DNA of 64,000 bases from Anaplasma platys (GCF_012790675.1 NZ_CP046391.1:814891-878890), one strand, 5' to 3'. Shown: positions 47,800-57,525, counted from the first letter of the stretch. Notes: a model not told the origin generated them from the letters alone. A program made the numbers and translations.

Positions 47800-49641
47800 A
47801 TGATAAAAAGAAAAACAACATTTGATACACAAAAACCCACTGAAAAGCCTGGATACACAGTAGGATATAGAGAAGCGCCCCCAAGCTCTTCCGCAGCTAT
47901 CGAGCAGCAACGCCTCGGCGCACTTAGAAACTTTTGGGCAGTAATGCGTAACGTTCGTATAATGGACGATGTGCGTCGCGCACGTAGTCAAGATGCCTTG
48001 AGTGGTAAAACAACATTCGACGATTTGTCCATACCAGGAATATTTCTAAACGGGGTTCCGGTATCGGGAGACGTGATACAGTCGGCACAAGCCCCAGCTC
48101 TTGCTAACGCATTGCCAGAAAACGCAAAACAACTTCATGAGGAACACCTGTGGGAAATCTGTAACCAAACTGGCATCACAGAGCAACAGTATGATGAAAT
48201 AGATGTTGAGCATAAAAGGAGGGATCTATACTCAAGGTTTCATGCCATTTTTACCGACAAAATGCTGAGTGATTGTTGGGCTAATGGCGTTCCAGAACCG
48301 CTATTGCTCGAGGAGTTGATCACAACTCTTAACCGGAATTGCATTGCAAATTCCCCATTTATTTATGCGGCATTCGCGACATGGGAAGGTTCTGCAAGTA
48401 CAGTTGATGCGGCACCTAATGCCATAGGAAAAAGCAACATTTCGGTAAGGTGTGTCACGCCTCACAGAGTTAAGGTGGAAATATCGCTCAAACAACAACA
48501 TCTAACTGGTGTTGCGGAAGGACAAGTGGGGTATACGCTCGAGACAAAAGCAGTAAGTCCTGGGAAAAAGGTTATCTCATATCAGAATATGCACACAACC
48601 ATTATATTTATGGGTACTGATGCAGACCTTTCCGCTAAAACACTCGAAGAATTCCGCCGCGATCCTAACAATAGCTACCACCTTTCGGGTAATCCACCAA
48701 ACGTTTATCCTGGAAAAGAAGGACTGGTATTTCGAGCTGACATTGCAGGATTCTATCTTGACATCAAATCTATGCTATCTACAGACCCTGTTATGGAATT
48801 CGTACCGTTACCGAGTGCTATAAAGCCACAAACCGCAGTTACAAGGACACATAACAGAACACCTTCAACCCTTAGCACAATACCTGGCTCAATGTTTGCA
48901 TCAGACACCGGGTCGGTGAGGCCGAAAACTAACACACAAATCCCACAAAAAACCTCTTTCTTGGGCCATGACGATCGCGAAGCTAGTGCCAGTAGCGGCC
49001 CGTGCTCTATTAGGGAAACGCATGAAACAGTGGTCCTCACCTCAGCGGGAAGAAACACCAGGAGCAATTCGCAAGAACAGTCCACTGCTCTTCAATCCAC
49101 CAACGCAAATCCTACTGCTCGTGCAACACACGATTCACTAAACGGAAACACGAGACGTAACCAACAAAAACATAACAATGTGACTCCTGTCACCAATGCA
49201 AATTATGCTGATCATAGTGCAACGGGGCAAAGTAGCGGCAATGTGGCTGATGCAATGGAAAGTGATATAAGAAGTCACGAGGACTCCTGCTCTATATGGA
49301 ATACAATACGCGAATTCTTTACTCAGGTCGGTCGCGTAGTGCAGCAACTCCTTGTCGCACTAAGAAATCTACTGTTTGGGTGTTGCATAAACGGGAAGGG
49401 AAACCTTTCTCAATCACCTGGATCTAACACTTCGTCAGACAATGACTTGGCACAGTCGGATTCAGCGCAACAACGTTCTCCCACCGGTGTTCAGGAATTT
49501 CCTGATCGGCAACGCGCAGCTCCTGAAAGGAAGAGCGTGCACACCACAGCATCCCCGAGTAGTAACGCATTATCTGTGAACATAAGTCCCGCTGTTAGCT
49601 CCAGTAATGCCCAGGATCATAGCTCCGTAAGTGCACACTAA
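47800..49641 (+). CDS. Effector-like paralogue family member (613 aa), source of the duplicated fragment
   Basis: I prefer the ATG at 47800 (MIKRKTTFDTQKPTEKPG) because it keeps the 250-260 bp promoter-to-start distance and a polar N-terminus like its relatives. An ATG at 47740 adds 20 residues. The core includes SGKTTFDDLSIPGIFLNGVP (about 68), TGITEQQYDEIDVEHKRRDLYSRF (about 126), EPLLLEELITTLNRNC (about 165), VRCVTPHRVKVEIS, YTLETKAVSPGKKVISYQNMHTTIIF (about 244), and a diverged FYLDIKSMLS. A long N/T/S-rich linker precedes CSIWNTIREFFTQVGRVVQQ...LRNLLFGCCINGK (about 497-534), an amphipathic region ending in a Cys pair. Codons about 187-400 are duplicated exactly at 61434-62078. A hairpin follows the stop. 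Confidence 0.72.
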   Translation: MIKRKTTFDTQKPTEKPGYTVGYREAPPSSSAAIEQQRLGALRNFWAVMRNVRIMDDVRRARSQDALSGKTTFDDLSIPGIFLNGVPVSGDVIQSAQAPALANALPENAKQLHEEHLWEICNQTGITEQQYDEIDVEHKRRDLYSRFHAIFTDKMLSDCWANGVPEPLLLEELITTLNRNCIANSPFIYAAFATWEGSASTVDAAPNAIGKSNISVRCVTPHRVKVEISLKQQHLTGVAEGQVGYTLETKAVSPGKKVISYQNMHTTIIFMGTDADLSAKTLEEFRRDPNNSYHLSGNPPNVYPGKEGLVFRADIAGFYLDIKSMLSTDPVMEFVPLPSAIKPQTAVTRTHNRTPSTLSTIPGSMFASDTGSVRPKTNTQIPQKTSFLGHDDREASASSGPCSIRETHETVVLTSAGRNTRSNSQEQSTALQSTNANPTARATHDSLNGNTRRNQQKHNNVTPVTNANYADHSATGQSSGNVADAMESDIRSHEDSCSIWNTIREFFTQVGRVVQQLLVALRNLLFGCCINGKGNLSQSPGSNTSSDNDLAQSDSAQQRSPTGVQEFPDRQRAAPERKSVHTTASPSSNALSVNISPAVSSSNAQDHSSVSAH

Positions 49642-50174
49642 ACCAGCAAAGCGTCACCATCACCTACTCATAATTGCCCTGTGCTTATAGTTATCTCTAA
49701 TCGGGTACAGGGCCTGCAAAACCCCCACAAAAGCGATTACCTCCAAGCCGCTAAAACTAACACCTGCTTATAAGTTCAACACAAAAACAGAAGAAACCCC
49801 CGAGGCCAGCACCTATATTGTATGAGAAGAATTACTTCAAGTGAAACACCTTAAGGTTATATCCCGGAGCACGTAACCACAAAACATATATAAACCGGGA
49901 GCCCAAAGTGTAGTCCTAGTAGTACAGACCCCATTTAACCTTGAATAAATCTAGGTTCCACTCCAGCTACACAGTTATACCAAAACTATGCACGTAGCCA
50001 AAAATTAGCTCACGTAACTAAAAGGCGCATAGATTGAGTTTAGCGAGTCACCCAGTATAGGGCTCATAGACAACATGACTCACATATAAGCAACGATGTG
50101 TATATAAAACTGCTGCTAACGCTCCTTAAAGATTTGTTTTATTATATAAATTAATGAAAATATTTACTCATTTC
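49642..50174. other. Intergenic spacer
   Basis: It contains the hairpin at 49676-49713. Nothing else is seen. Confidence 0.45.
49676..49713 (+). terminator. Hairpin after the 613-aa gene, no U-tract
   Basis: GCCCTGT (49676-49682) pairs with ACAGGGC (49707-49713) around a 24-nt loop, 34 bp after the stop. There is no T-run, so termination is uncertain. Confidence 0.35.
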
Positions 50175-50203
50175 TTGACTACTGTGCTAAAGAGTGAAAC
50201 ACT
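50175..50203 (+). promoter_or_regulatory. Family promoter-like element, copy 6
   Basis: TTGACT (50175-50180), 17 bp, then AACACT (50198-50203). ATTAATGAAAATATTTACTC precedes it. It is 282 bp before the ATG at 50457 (264 bp before a possible ATG at 50439). Confidence 0.6.
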
Positions 50204-50456
50204 GGCTTAACTAATAGAAAATGCGCAGCGGTCGCTTGTGTTGTCGCTTTCAAATACCCGATTAAAGTGTACGCGTTCATCTATATAACCCGGCAAGTAT
50301 TAAATTGTTAATGCCTAGTTTTAAGATGAGTTGGAATTTGCTTCAAAGAACATATCGTCGCGTTTTTCCATCCGTGCGGCAAGTGAATTACCTGCTATGC
50401 ATATTCTCAATAGTTATCCGAAAGATCTTATGTTATGGATGAAGAGAATTTTAACT

Positions 50457-52280
50457 ATGCCAGTACACACATCTGATACCCCTTCTGACGAAGGCTTTGA
50501 AATACTAAAAACGCAAGACTTTAACACAGCAGAATATTGGAGGTCCCGGAGAACTGAATCCGTAAAGCAATTTAACGACAGCATGCGCGATGTAGACGCG
50601 GTGCATGAAATTCACGGCACTCTTATCAAAGATGTTAGCTCAGGAAAAAACACTTTCAGTGATTTATTCCGGGCAAACATTCACCTTAACGGCTTACCAT
50701 GCCGGACTGTTGGGAGAGGCCTTTATGAAGCATCAACCGTAGAAGAACGGGAAACAATTTTCCCTCGGCAGCAGATAAGCCGACTTTTGGGGATCACTGA
50801 ACAACAGTATCGTACGATAGACACTGCAGAAAAAAGGAGGGATGTTTTCTTTGTTTTGCACTCATTATTTGAAAAAGCAGTGAATGATGCCACCTCTACG
50901 GAGCAACTTCATGTGCCTCATATGCTGCTGCTCGAGGAATTAACCACAACTCTACACCAAGGTGGTGTGACAGGGTTTCCGCTGCTGAAAGTGCTGCAAG
51001 CTGCACACAAAGAAGAGGAGTTTATCAGCGATAAGCCACGCATGGATCGCTCTACACCGGATAGTAAAGAAATTACGTTGATGTGCACAGAGCCGAATAA
51101 AGTGAGCGTGCACGCGAAATGCTGGACTCCAAAATGGCTTGGTGGAGGCGTAACAACCATTCTACAGTATGACATATCATTCCTTCCAAGAGAAGGCAAC
51201 CTGCCCGAACGCATTTTATATGACGGGTTAAAAGTACTAGTTGCGTTTCCTGGAACCGCTGAAGGACACACTACACCACACTCTGAAGCACATCTACTCG
51301 AAAGCATGAATTCAGGAGTTCCTGGCGGAATACTAAATATTGCCGAAGAATCCAATTTCAAATATCCAGACACTGGCTTCTCGGTAGTAGCAAACTTCAG
51401 CTGCAAGGCCTTTACTGTACCATCTATGCTTTTGCCAACCTTTCACGAGATTCCGATAGTACCGTCAATCAATCCTCAATCGGCATTGAGTTCGGCCGAA
51501 GGAGATGCTGAAGCTCAGGCAACAGAGAGACAAACTCCTGCCTCAACAAATACTGAATCAGCAGCAGGGAATGCTTCTGCACCGGAACAACTCATATCCG
51601 AAACAATGCAGAACGTAGCCCACTCTGCAGAGTCTGTGGTGACAGATTTCATTACTGACTCTGGCCACGTTGCAGCAAGTAACTCGTCAGCAGAAAGCCA
51701 AAATATTGCCGAACAAGAGAGGCCTATATCCGCACCTGCCACTCAAATCACTGGAACGGGTTGTGTGGAAACAGTTCACTCTGACGAACAAACACCTGAC
51801 TTAGAAATTCTCTCACAGGAGAGGCAAAGTATCGCTGCTGCGGAACGGACTGCAAGTCTTGAATCCAGTGACCCTGTCACTGAATCCTTGGGACAAGAAA
51901 CCGCTACCAGTGGTGAAGAACAAACTAACAACCGTACATTTTGGGATAAAGTGCGTGAATTCTTTTCCGGCATTGGCCACAGCATCCAAAGGTTTTTCTC
52001 TTCAGTCAAAAACCTGTTCTGTAGCTGCGCTACCGACGAGCAAATACATGAAGAGGACTATTACAGGCTATATGAAAGTTCTGCCGGCAAAATGCCAGAA
52101 ACTCCTTTTAATCCACTTGATGCAATGCTAGAGACCCCCACTAAACCACAGCAGCAACTCAGGTCAGAACACTTGGCTACAGAAGCTGCAAATAGGACTG
52201 GTGATGTACCTAGCACTACTGCAGCATATGCAGATGTCAGCCCTGTAGGAAATGGCTCATCCACACTGCACCGTGGCTAA
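50457..52280 (+). CDS. Effector-like paralogue family member (607 aa)
   Basis: The frame is open from 50331, but the ATG at 50457 (MPVHTSDTPSDEGFE) aligns at DNA level with the start region of the 456-aa member. Core features are SGKNTFSDLFRANIHLNG (about residue 62), FPRQQISRLLGITEQQYRTID with KRRDVFFVLHSLF (about 102-136), PHMLLLEELTTTLHQGGVTGFPLL (about 153), MCTEPNKVSVHAKC, TILQYDISF...ILYDGLKVLVAF, and KAFTVPSMLLP (about 314). A long Glu/Ser/Ala-rich acidic linker (about 345-490) precedes TFWDKVREFFSGIGHSIQRFFSSVKNLFCSC (about 494-524), an amphipathic segment with two cysteines. The tail contains EEDYYRLYESS, a tyrosine cluster that could be a host kinase target (speculative). A 13-bp hairpin follows the stop. 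Confidence 0.72.
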   Translation: MPVHTSDTPSDEGFEILKTQDFNTAEYWRSRRTESVKQFNDSMRDVDAVHEIHGTLIKDVSSGKNTFSDLFRANIHLNGLPCRTVGRGLYEASTVEERETIFPRQQISRLLGITEQQYRTIDTAEKRRDVFFVLHSLFEKAVNDATSTEQLHVPHMLLLEELTTTLHQGGVTGFPLLKVLQAAHKEEEFISDKPRMDRSTPDSKEITLMCTEPNKVSVHAKCWTPKWLGGGVTTILQYDISFLPREGNLPERILYDGLKVLVAFPGTAEGHTTPHSEAHLLESMNSGVPGGILNIAEESNFKYPDTGFSVVANFSCKAFTVPSMLLPTFHEIPIVPSINPQSALSSAEGDAEAQATERQTPASTNTESAAGNASAPEQLISETMQNVAHSAESVVTDFITDSGHVAASNSSAESQNIAEQERPISAPATQITGTGCVETVHSDEQTPDLEILSQERQSIAAAERTASLESSDPVTESLGQETATSGEEQTNNRTFWDKVREFFSGIGHSIQRFFSSVKNLFCSCATDEQIHEEDYYRLYESSAGKMPETPFNPLDAMLETPTKPQQQLRSEHLATEAANRTGDVPSTTAAYADVSPVGNGSSTLHRG

Positions 52281-52296
52281 GCGGCACTAATCTGCA

Positions 52297-52339
52297 AGAC
52301 CCATGCCTGATATCATTTCCCAGTCCCAGGCGTGGGTCT
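52297..52339 (+). terminator. Large hairpin at the end of the paralogue cluster
   Basis: A 13-bp stem pairs 52297-52309 (AGACCCATGCCTG) with 52327-52339 (CAGGCGTGGGTCT), one G-T wobble, loop 17 nt, 17 bp after the stop. No T-run follows. Confidence 0.5.
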
Positions 52340-52355
52340 CCTAACTCACACAAAT

Positions 52356-52365
52356 CCCCCCCCCC
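52356..52365. repeat. Poly-C tract, (C)10
   Basis: This is a 10-base homopolymer in the spacer between the 607-aa and 817-aa genes, unusual in this AT-leaning sequence. It could vary by slippage. Confidence 0.7.
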
Positions 52366-52762
52366 TCTTCATTAAACAGCTCTAGCTCATATCAAACTGA
52401 AACCTAGATCACTGCATCTATATGAGATCAGAATTAGCAACTGACTGGGACTCACGCACACACCGTTGGAACTCAAAAAACAGCCAAACCGTCTCAACAC
52501 AGCCACGATTTTGCTCCAAAACCTTGCCAACTCTATGACATGACGCCAACATAGTCTTGTTTTTTCGCCATACAAACACCCATGCTATTACTAATGTCAC
52601 CTCAAAAGCATCACCAACACTACACTAAAGCACTTCTCACGTTTGTTTTAAGCATGACCGACTAATTTCTGAAATATAACAATAAATAGTTCATATCTAC
52701 ACCTATAACCAAATTTTTTTCCAGTATTATCCCACAATTCTAGCGATACTTTATGTTTCTTC
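52366..52762. other. Intergenic spacer before the 817-aa gene
   Basis: No gene is seen; short antisense frames are judged random. Confidence 0.45.
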
Positions 52763-52792
52763 TTGCAATTATTTGACTATATGGTGTAGAAT
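52763..52792 (+). promoter_or_regulatory. Promoter candidate of the 817-aa membrane protein gene
   Basis: TTGCAA (52763-52768), 18 bp, then TAGAAT (52787-52792). Inside it lies TTGACT (52773-52778) followed 18 bp later by AACACG, so the region also resembles the paralogue-family element. The start codon is at 52886. Confidence 0.5.
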
Positions 52793-52885
52793 TGAGAACA
52801 CGCGGTGGTAGCAGGTGGATATTGAGGTCCATTCCTGCCAGTTCCTGACCACACAGCATTCCATCACAACAATCTTGGTTTCTCA

Positions 52886-55339
52886 ATGTCGCAAAAGTAT
52901 AGATTCTGGGCCAGTCCCGCGAAGGATGGGGGTGCACTGACTAATACGACTACCCGTCTTTCCTCGTTGATTACGAATGCGCTTGAAGGCGTAGCTGAGG
53001 GTATTTACGGCTCTTCAAGGTCTTCGTACAATTCGCTACGGCATACTGTAAAGCTCACGATGCGCGGAGGCGTCGCTGCTGCGTGCTTGGGTCAATCAGT
53101 GCATGACGCTATCACCAGAGATGTTGTACCCGCAGCGCAGAACTTGTACCTCAGGGGACATTCCGTTACTTGTTCTTTGTATACCGTCTTCGCTCTGACT
53201 GCCGCTTTGCTTGCAGCGGTCGTAGTAACTACTACGTACATGACCGCGGTGATCACGTATGGCATGGGCGTTGTTATATTGGAGTGTGCACTTTCGATGT
53301 TAGCCCAAGTGAGCACCGCAACCTTGGGGGCGATGCACAATATACAACGGCTTTCGTCCGCTGTGTATAAAGAGGAAATATCGGGAATACGTTCACACAC
53401 AGCGAGTTCGCTGCCTTTAGAACAAAGAGTAAGCGATAGAACTGTGGAAGGGACAGCACCTACCACCAAGGATAACATGTTCGGTAAGCAGGCGGCGAGA
53501 TTTCCACCGAGAGCTAGCGTTCCTGCAGCTGTTTTTGCAGCAGTGATACGTATGATAATACCGATTGTCGTTGCTGCTTTAGCGATTCCGCTTGTACCGC
53601 TAGTGGCGACGGTATACGCGTTCATTGCCGGATATGATTTATACATAGAAAGGAGAGAGCTGGCCCGTGCCCGCGGCGGCAGTAAGCGAGCTCGTCTTGA
53701 CGCCGACGCTGCCGCGCTTGGGCCCAATAACGATGGCCACTACGAGCACATAGACGTCGGTGATGACACACACCAAAATTTCGAGGAACAGCTTATGTAT
53801 CTACGCACATCGCCAAATTACAACAAAGAAAGTAATACAAGTAGCACTAACTCGTCAACGTCTTCTGAGCAAGTCAAAGCAGAGAATAAGGGTCTGAAAT
53901 CATATTTTTCTGTAACACCAAGTTTGAGAAAACTTATGGAGTTCAGAACAAGCGCGAAAAGTGCTTCTACAAGTAGCTTAAGCGAAAGTTCAGACTCAGG
54001 TCACGTTAAGAACGCAGCGAAAATTATTAACAGTGGAGGATTAACTAACAACACTTTTGCAAAGGCGCGCCAAAGAGGTAAACGCGTACCACCGCCTCGC
54101 CCTCCGCTACCTAAGACGCCTTCAAGCAGCAGTCCATCCGGCGATAGTATAGAATTACAAATGATGAATACTGATGCGAGCATGTCTTCTGGAACAAGCT
54201 CAACAAAAGCTACTCCACGTGCTATAAGTGCAAAAAAGATAGTAGAACTGGGTGCGCAGGCGCAGCGGGGCATTGTAGAAAACCAAGGAAGCGTAACTGC
54301 TTCTGTCTCTAGTCTGGAAAGTACGAAACCTCAAAGACCGGCTCCTAAGGTACCTGCTGGGAACACAACTCCATCTCCAGCACAGGATATAGCTGCCACT
54401 CAAGTACGTCCCAGCAGGCCCCCTATACCTAAAGGATCTTCTGTTATCGAAGCTGCTAAGGCGGCTGGGCGTATGTCATCTTCTGCATCTAAGGGGCACG
54501 ACAGCTCTTCAGTCGCTTCCTTGTTTTCGGATGCTAGGAAATCCATACTGAGTATCAGTTCACGAATGTGGAACTTTGAAAGCACACAAGCGGCAAAAAG
54601 CGTTGATACTTCCGGGAAAGATCCTGTTTCTGTCTCCGCAAAAACCGCTGCTATGGGGAGGAACGCGTCAGTTACACAGGTTACTGAGGGAGTTCCTGTC
54701 GCCTCTGCAGTAGCTGCTGCAGGTAGGAAGGCTACAGGATCCTCTAAGCCACCAAGGCCCGCAGCTCGCGTGAGGGCTGCTGAGGTAAGTGGGGAACGTG
54801 CCGTATATGAAAATACAGGTGTAGTTCAAAGAGCCAATGCGGAGGATTCGTCACGTGATGTCAAACCTGCGGCAGCTAACAGCTCCTTTCTACTGAGATC
54901 TAGTGCTGTAACTCAAGGCAGTGGCGTGGTAGAATTGAAGCCTATAAAGGCTTATGCGGCTCATGTTTCACAAGTTACAGCAGGGCCTATAGTAGCGAGT
55001 GCTAAGCAGTTATTTGAGAAGGGGGCAACGCCTCCTGCTGTGGATACCGCAGCGAAAATAAAACCTGCTGCACCCATCCATCATGCTCAAGCTGCTGCAG
55101 CACATGCGGATTCTGCTGACCAGAAGCATGGTAAATCTGTGGCAGAGACCAGAAGGCAGTTCATACAGCAAGATGCTGAGCAGGAAGCACAAACTCCGAT
55201 GAAGCCTAACAGGCAGGCTCCCCAACCTCCAGCTCATGCCCCTTCTAGTACGCAAGCATCACAACCGCGAAGTGTGGTTGCTACGCCTACTGTGGCGGAA
55301 ATTGGCGCCACTGAAGCACAAAAAGGGCGCAGTATCTAA
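52886..55339 (+). CDS. Bilobed membrane protein with proline-rich (SH3-ligand-like) tail (817 aa)
   Basis: I do not recognise a family. Two hydrophobic lobes lie at about residues 96-142 (helical hairpin) and 212-250 (rich in I/V/A/P), separated by a polar loop. A basic patch, ERRELARARGGSKRAR (255-270), then begins a 550-residue Ser/Ala/Pro-rich, probably disordered tail. The tail carries repeated proline clusters: KRVPPPRPPLPKTP (399-412), KPQRPAPKVP (481-490), RPSRPPIPK (508-516), KPPRPAARV (621-629) and KPNRQAPQPP (773-782). R-x-x-P-x-x-P occurs at 400-406 and 484-490. Tyrosines in GHYEHIDV (286) and AVYENTGV (641; Asn at +2) look like SH2-type sites. The layout fits a vacuole-membrane protein exposing its tail to host cytosol; that is inference. 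Composition is more GC-rich than its neighbours. Confidence 0.7.
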   Translation: MSQKYRFWASPAKDGGALTNTTTRLSSLITNALEGVAEGIYGSSRSSYNSLRHTVKLTMRGGVAAACLGQSVHDAITRDVVPAAQNLYLRGHSVTCSLYTVFALTAALLAAVVVTTTYMTAVITYGMGVVILECALSMLAQVSTATLGAMHNIQRLSSAVYKEEISGIRSHTASSLPLEQRVSDRTVEGTAPTTKDNMFGKQAARFPPRASVPAAVFAAVIRMIIPIVVAALAIPLVPLVATVYAFIAGYDLYIERRELARARGGSKRARLDADAAALGPNNDGHYEHIDVGDDTHQNFEEQLMYLRTSPNYNKESNTSSTNSSTSSEQVKAENKGLKSYFSVTPSLRKLMEFRTSAKSASTSSLSESSDSGHVKNAAKIINSGGLTNNTFAKARQRGKRVPPPRPPLPKTPSSSSPSGDSIELQMMNTDASMSSGTSSTKATPRAISAKKIVELGAQAQRGIVENQGSVTASVSSLESTKPQRPAPKVPAGNTTPSPAQDIAATQVRPSRPPIPKGSSVIEAAKAAGRMSSSASKGHDSSSVASLFSDARKSILSISSRMWNFESTQAAKSVDTSGKDPVSVSAKTAAMGRNASVTQVTEGVPVASAVAAAGRKATGSSKPPRPAARVRAAEVSGERAVYENTGVVQRANAEDSSRDVKPAAANSSFLLRSSAVTQGSGVVELKPIKAYAAHVSQVTAGPIVASAKQLFEKGATPPAVDTAAKIKPAAPIHHAQAAAAHADSADQKHGKSVAETRRQFIQQDAEQEAQTPMKPNRQAPQPPAHAPSSTQASQPRSVVATPTVAEIGATEAQKGRSI

Positions 55340-57525
55340 GACTGCGCATTTCCAAGAAGTATTTCCCGTTTTGCGTTAGAGATAACCGAAGCGGGAAGCC
55401 TCCCTGCGGGGAATACAATACAAGCCGCCATGAGCTTGTAGCGCGGCGACAGTGCATGGAACTACATAGAGTATTGACCAGAGAAAAACTCACTATCCTC
55501 ACCAACGCCGCCAGAGCTATTTCCGATTGCTTGCGATATAACAAGCCGCTAACGTAGTTTCGACAATCTCGTGCACCATGCCTATGAGGAGTTTAAAGAC
55601 TCCTTCCCTGTCCCAGCGACAAAAAGGTCATTACTATCTGTAGCAGCTATGACATAACAAAATGTTGTGTGTTACTCCAGCATATAGAAATTTATTGACG
55701 CATGTGGAACTTCCCATGTACTTCTCCTCAGAAAAGCAAAGAATACACACCGTTTCTCCGTATGCGTAAAGACCGCAGCATTTTTCTTCAGTACATATTC
55801 TTACCGCACCATGAGTAAGAGCCAGAACTGTTAACAGCATCCGTAAGCTACAAGTTTACTCCGTAGACAACGTAAAGTGGTAAGGGTAACTCAACCTAAT
55901 CAGCTCGTTGAAAAGTGTTATTTCTCCAACCATGTCATCTACCAAGCTCTGTAAATCTGCAACACGATCTTGCTTTGTATCCCATTATTCGTAATTAATC
56001 CGCATGCCAGCCCAACACTTGGTCCATCTCAATATCGGGCAATCACAATAAGTTAGCAATGCATACGGAAAATACAGCACAAACACATGATCCGTCTGCA
56101 GCTAAGTAGAATTTCTACTCGACCTCTACTACGTGAATCTCCATCATAGGCAGATTCCACCAGCTACAGCGCAACTGCACTCTGCCCTCGTAGATACTGC
56201 ATAAGCTAAATAGTTCGCCCTAAAAATGAACTGGCAAAACAGATTTCGGCATAATTGCATGCAAAATTCACGGTACTAACAAACAAAATTCGTCCATACA
56301 GTGGGGCCTTATTGCACACAGAACAATCTACCTCAGATGCCAAACTACCATCACCCAAAGCTTTTTTGACCAATTCACAACTGCCACACAAACCTGCGAG
56401 CCACTGCTGTCATGTAGCAGCCCGCTCGCCACTATACCTTACTAAATGCTGTACAGCCGCTCTGGCTTTATGCATAAAATGCGGCAATAGAAGGAAACTA
56501 TGCAACATGCAATGTTGAGCCACTTATGCTTTTCGCCAGGCAATCACTGAGATTGCTGCTTCAACCAGTCAGTGTTTCTTTCATGTTCGGACAAGGGGAA
56601 AGCTGCGTCTTGGGTGCAGCTGCACGGCACACATCGTAACATCCCATAAAACCATTCGTGCGCAACAAGCAGGGTTTTTTCATAGCACCATCTTCCCCCC
56701 CCCATTCCCCTAACCACCGGGTGCCTAGCTATTTTACGTCCCCAAAATCACCTCCTACACACATCCACTCTGGAGAACATAGCTTCATGGATTTTTCCAC
56801 CACGTGTGACATGAATCACGCCTCGTAAGCGCGCTCATAAGGCATAAAATCAAAGCTAGTGCTTCAAATAAAGAAAACCGTTCACGGCACAGGAGTAAAC
56901 GGTGCACCACGATAAGTCCTTTAAATATACGGAGAGGAAAACTCTAGCCATGAAAACATAGCACCCAAAACACGCAGTTTTAGCAACTGCCATGCACGGG
57001 ATAAAAACAGAGACAACTCATTACTATCATCCAACTGGTGATTAGGAAAACCCACCAGCGTTTTACTTTGACCGATTGTTGATGCAATGCAAATTATAAA
57101 ACCACAAATGTTGAGCAAGCCCTAGTGCGCCTAACGAACACGCCAGCGATTTCCCTTCACAGTATTAACATCACAGTAAATTCCCTATCAATCAATTAGG
57201 TTTTGTCCATATCCCAGAACGTTAGAAAATGCATGTGCATCACAAATGTGTTGAAATATGCGCTTGTTTGTGTACGATCGACCCGTATGGTATCCGGGCT
57301 TTAGAAGGGTTGTTTTTTATTCACCTCTAGTTACGATTCCCGGGGCTTACGCAAAAAGTTCCCAGATTTCGGTAGACCGCGGCTCTGTGTTGCGGGTGAC
57401 TCGGTTTGCTTGGTGGCATTGGTCGTAGCTGGGTTTGTCTCGTTTCGCATTAATAACAGAGGTACCTCGAGAAGCCTAGATAACGTACGCAGATCGGTGT
57501 TTTTGTACTATGGCGGGGGCAGAGC
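55340..57525. other. 2.2-kb gene-poor region
   Basis: Only short conflicting frames are present, such as 56255-56518 (+) and 85 codons on the complement of 55287-55544, none with motifs. A (C)9 tract lies at 56695-56703. Confidence 0.45.
56695..56703. repeat. Poly-C tract, (C)9
   Basis: This is a second long C homopolymer, about 820 bp upstream of the 284-aa membrane protein gene, followed by ATTCCCC. Confidence 0.65.

Noticed and set aside
38486..50203. CRISPR or tandem-repeat interpretation of the recurring AT-rich TTGACT elements
   Set aside because: The copies are 1.9-4.1 kb apart, one or at most one per gene, at a fixed distance from the starts, which fits promoters and not arrays.
36420..52280. 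A msp2/p44 surface antigen cluster
   Set aside because: The proteins lack signal peptides and outer-membrane beta-barrel patterns, and none shows the conserved P44 flanking regions.
53092..53727. Long antisense open frame (211 codons) within the 817-aa gene
   Set aside because: It is a shadow of codon bias in the GC-richer alanine-rich coding strand; the sense frame has a start, promoter and coherent topology.
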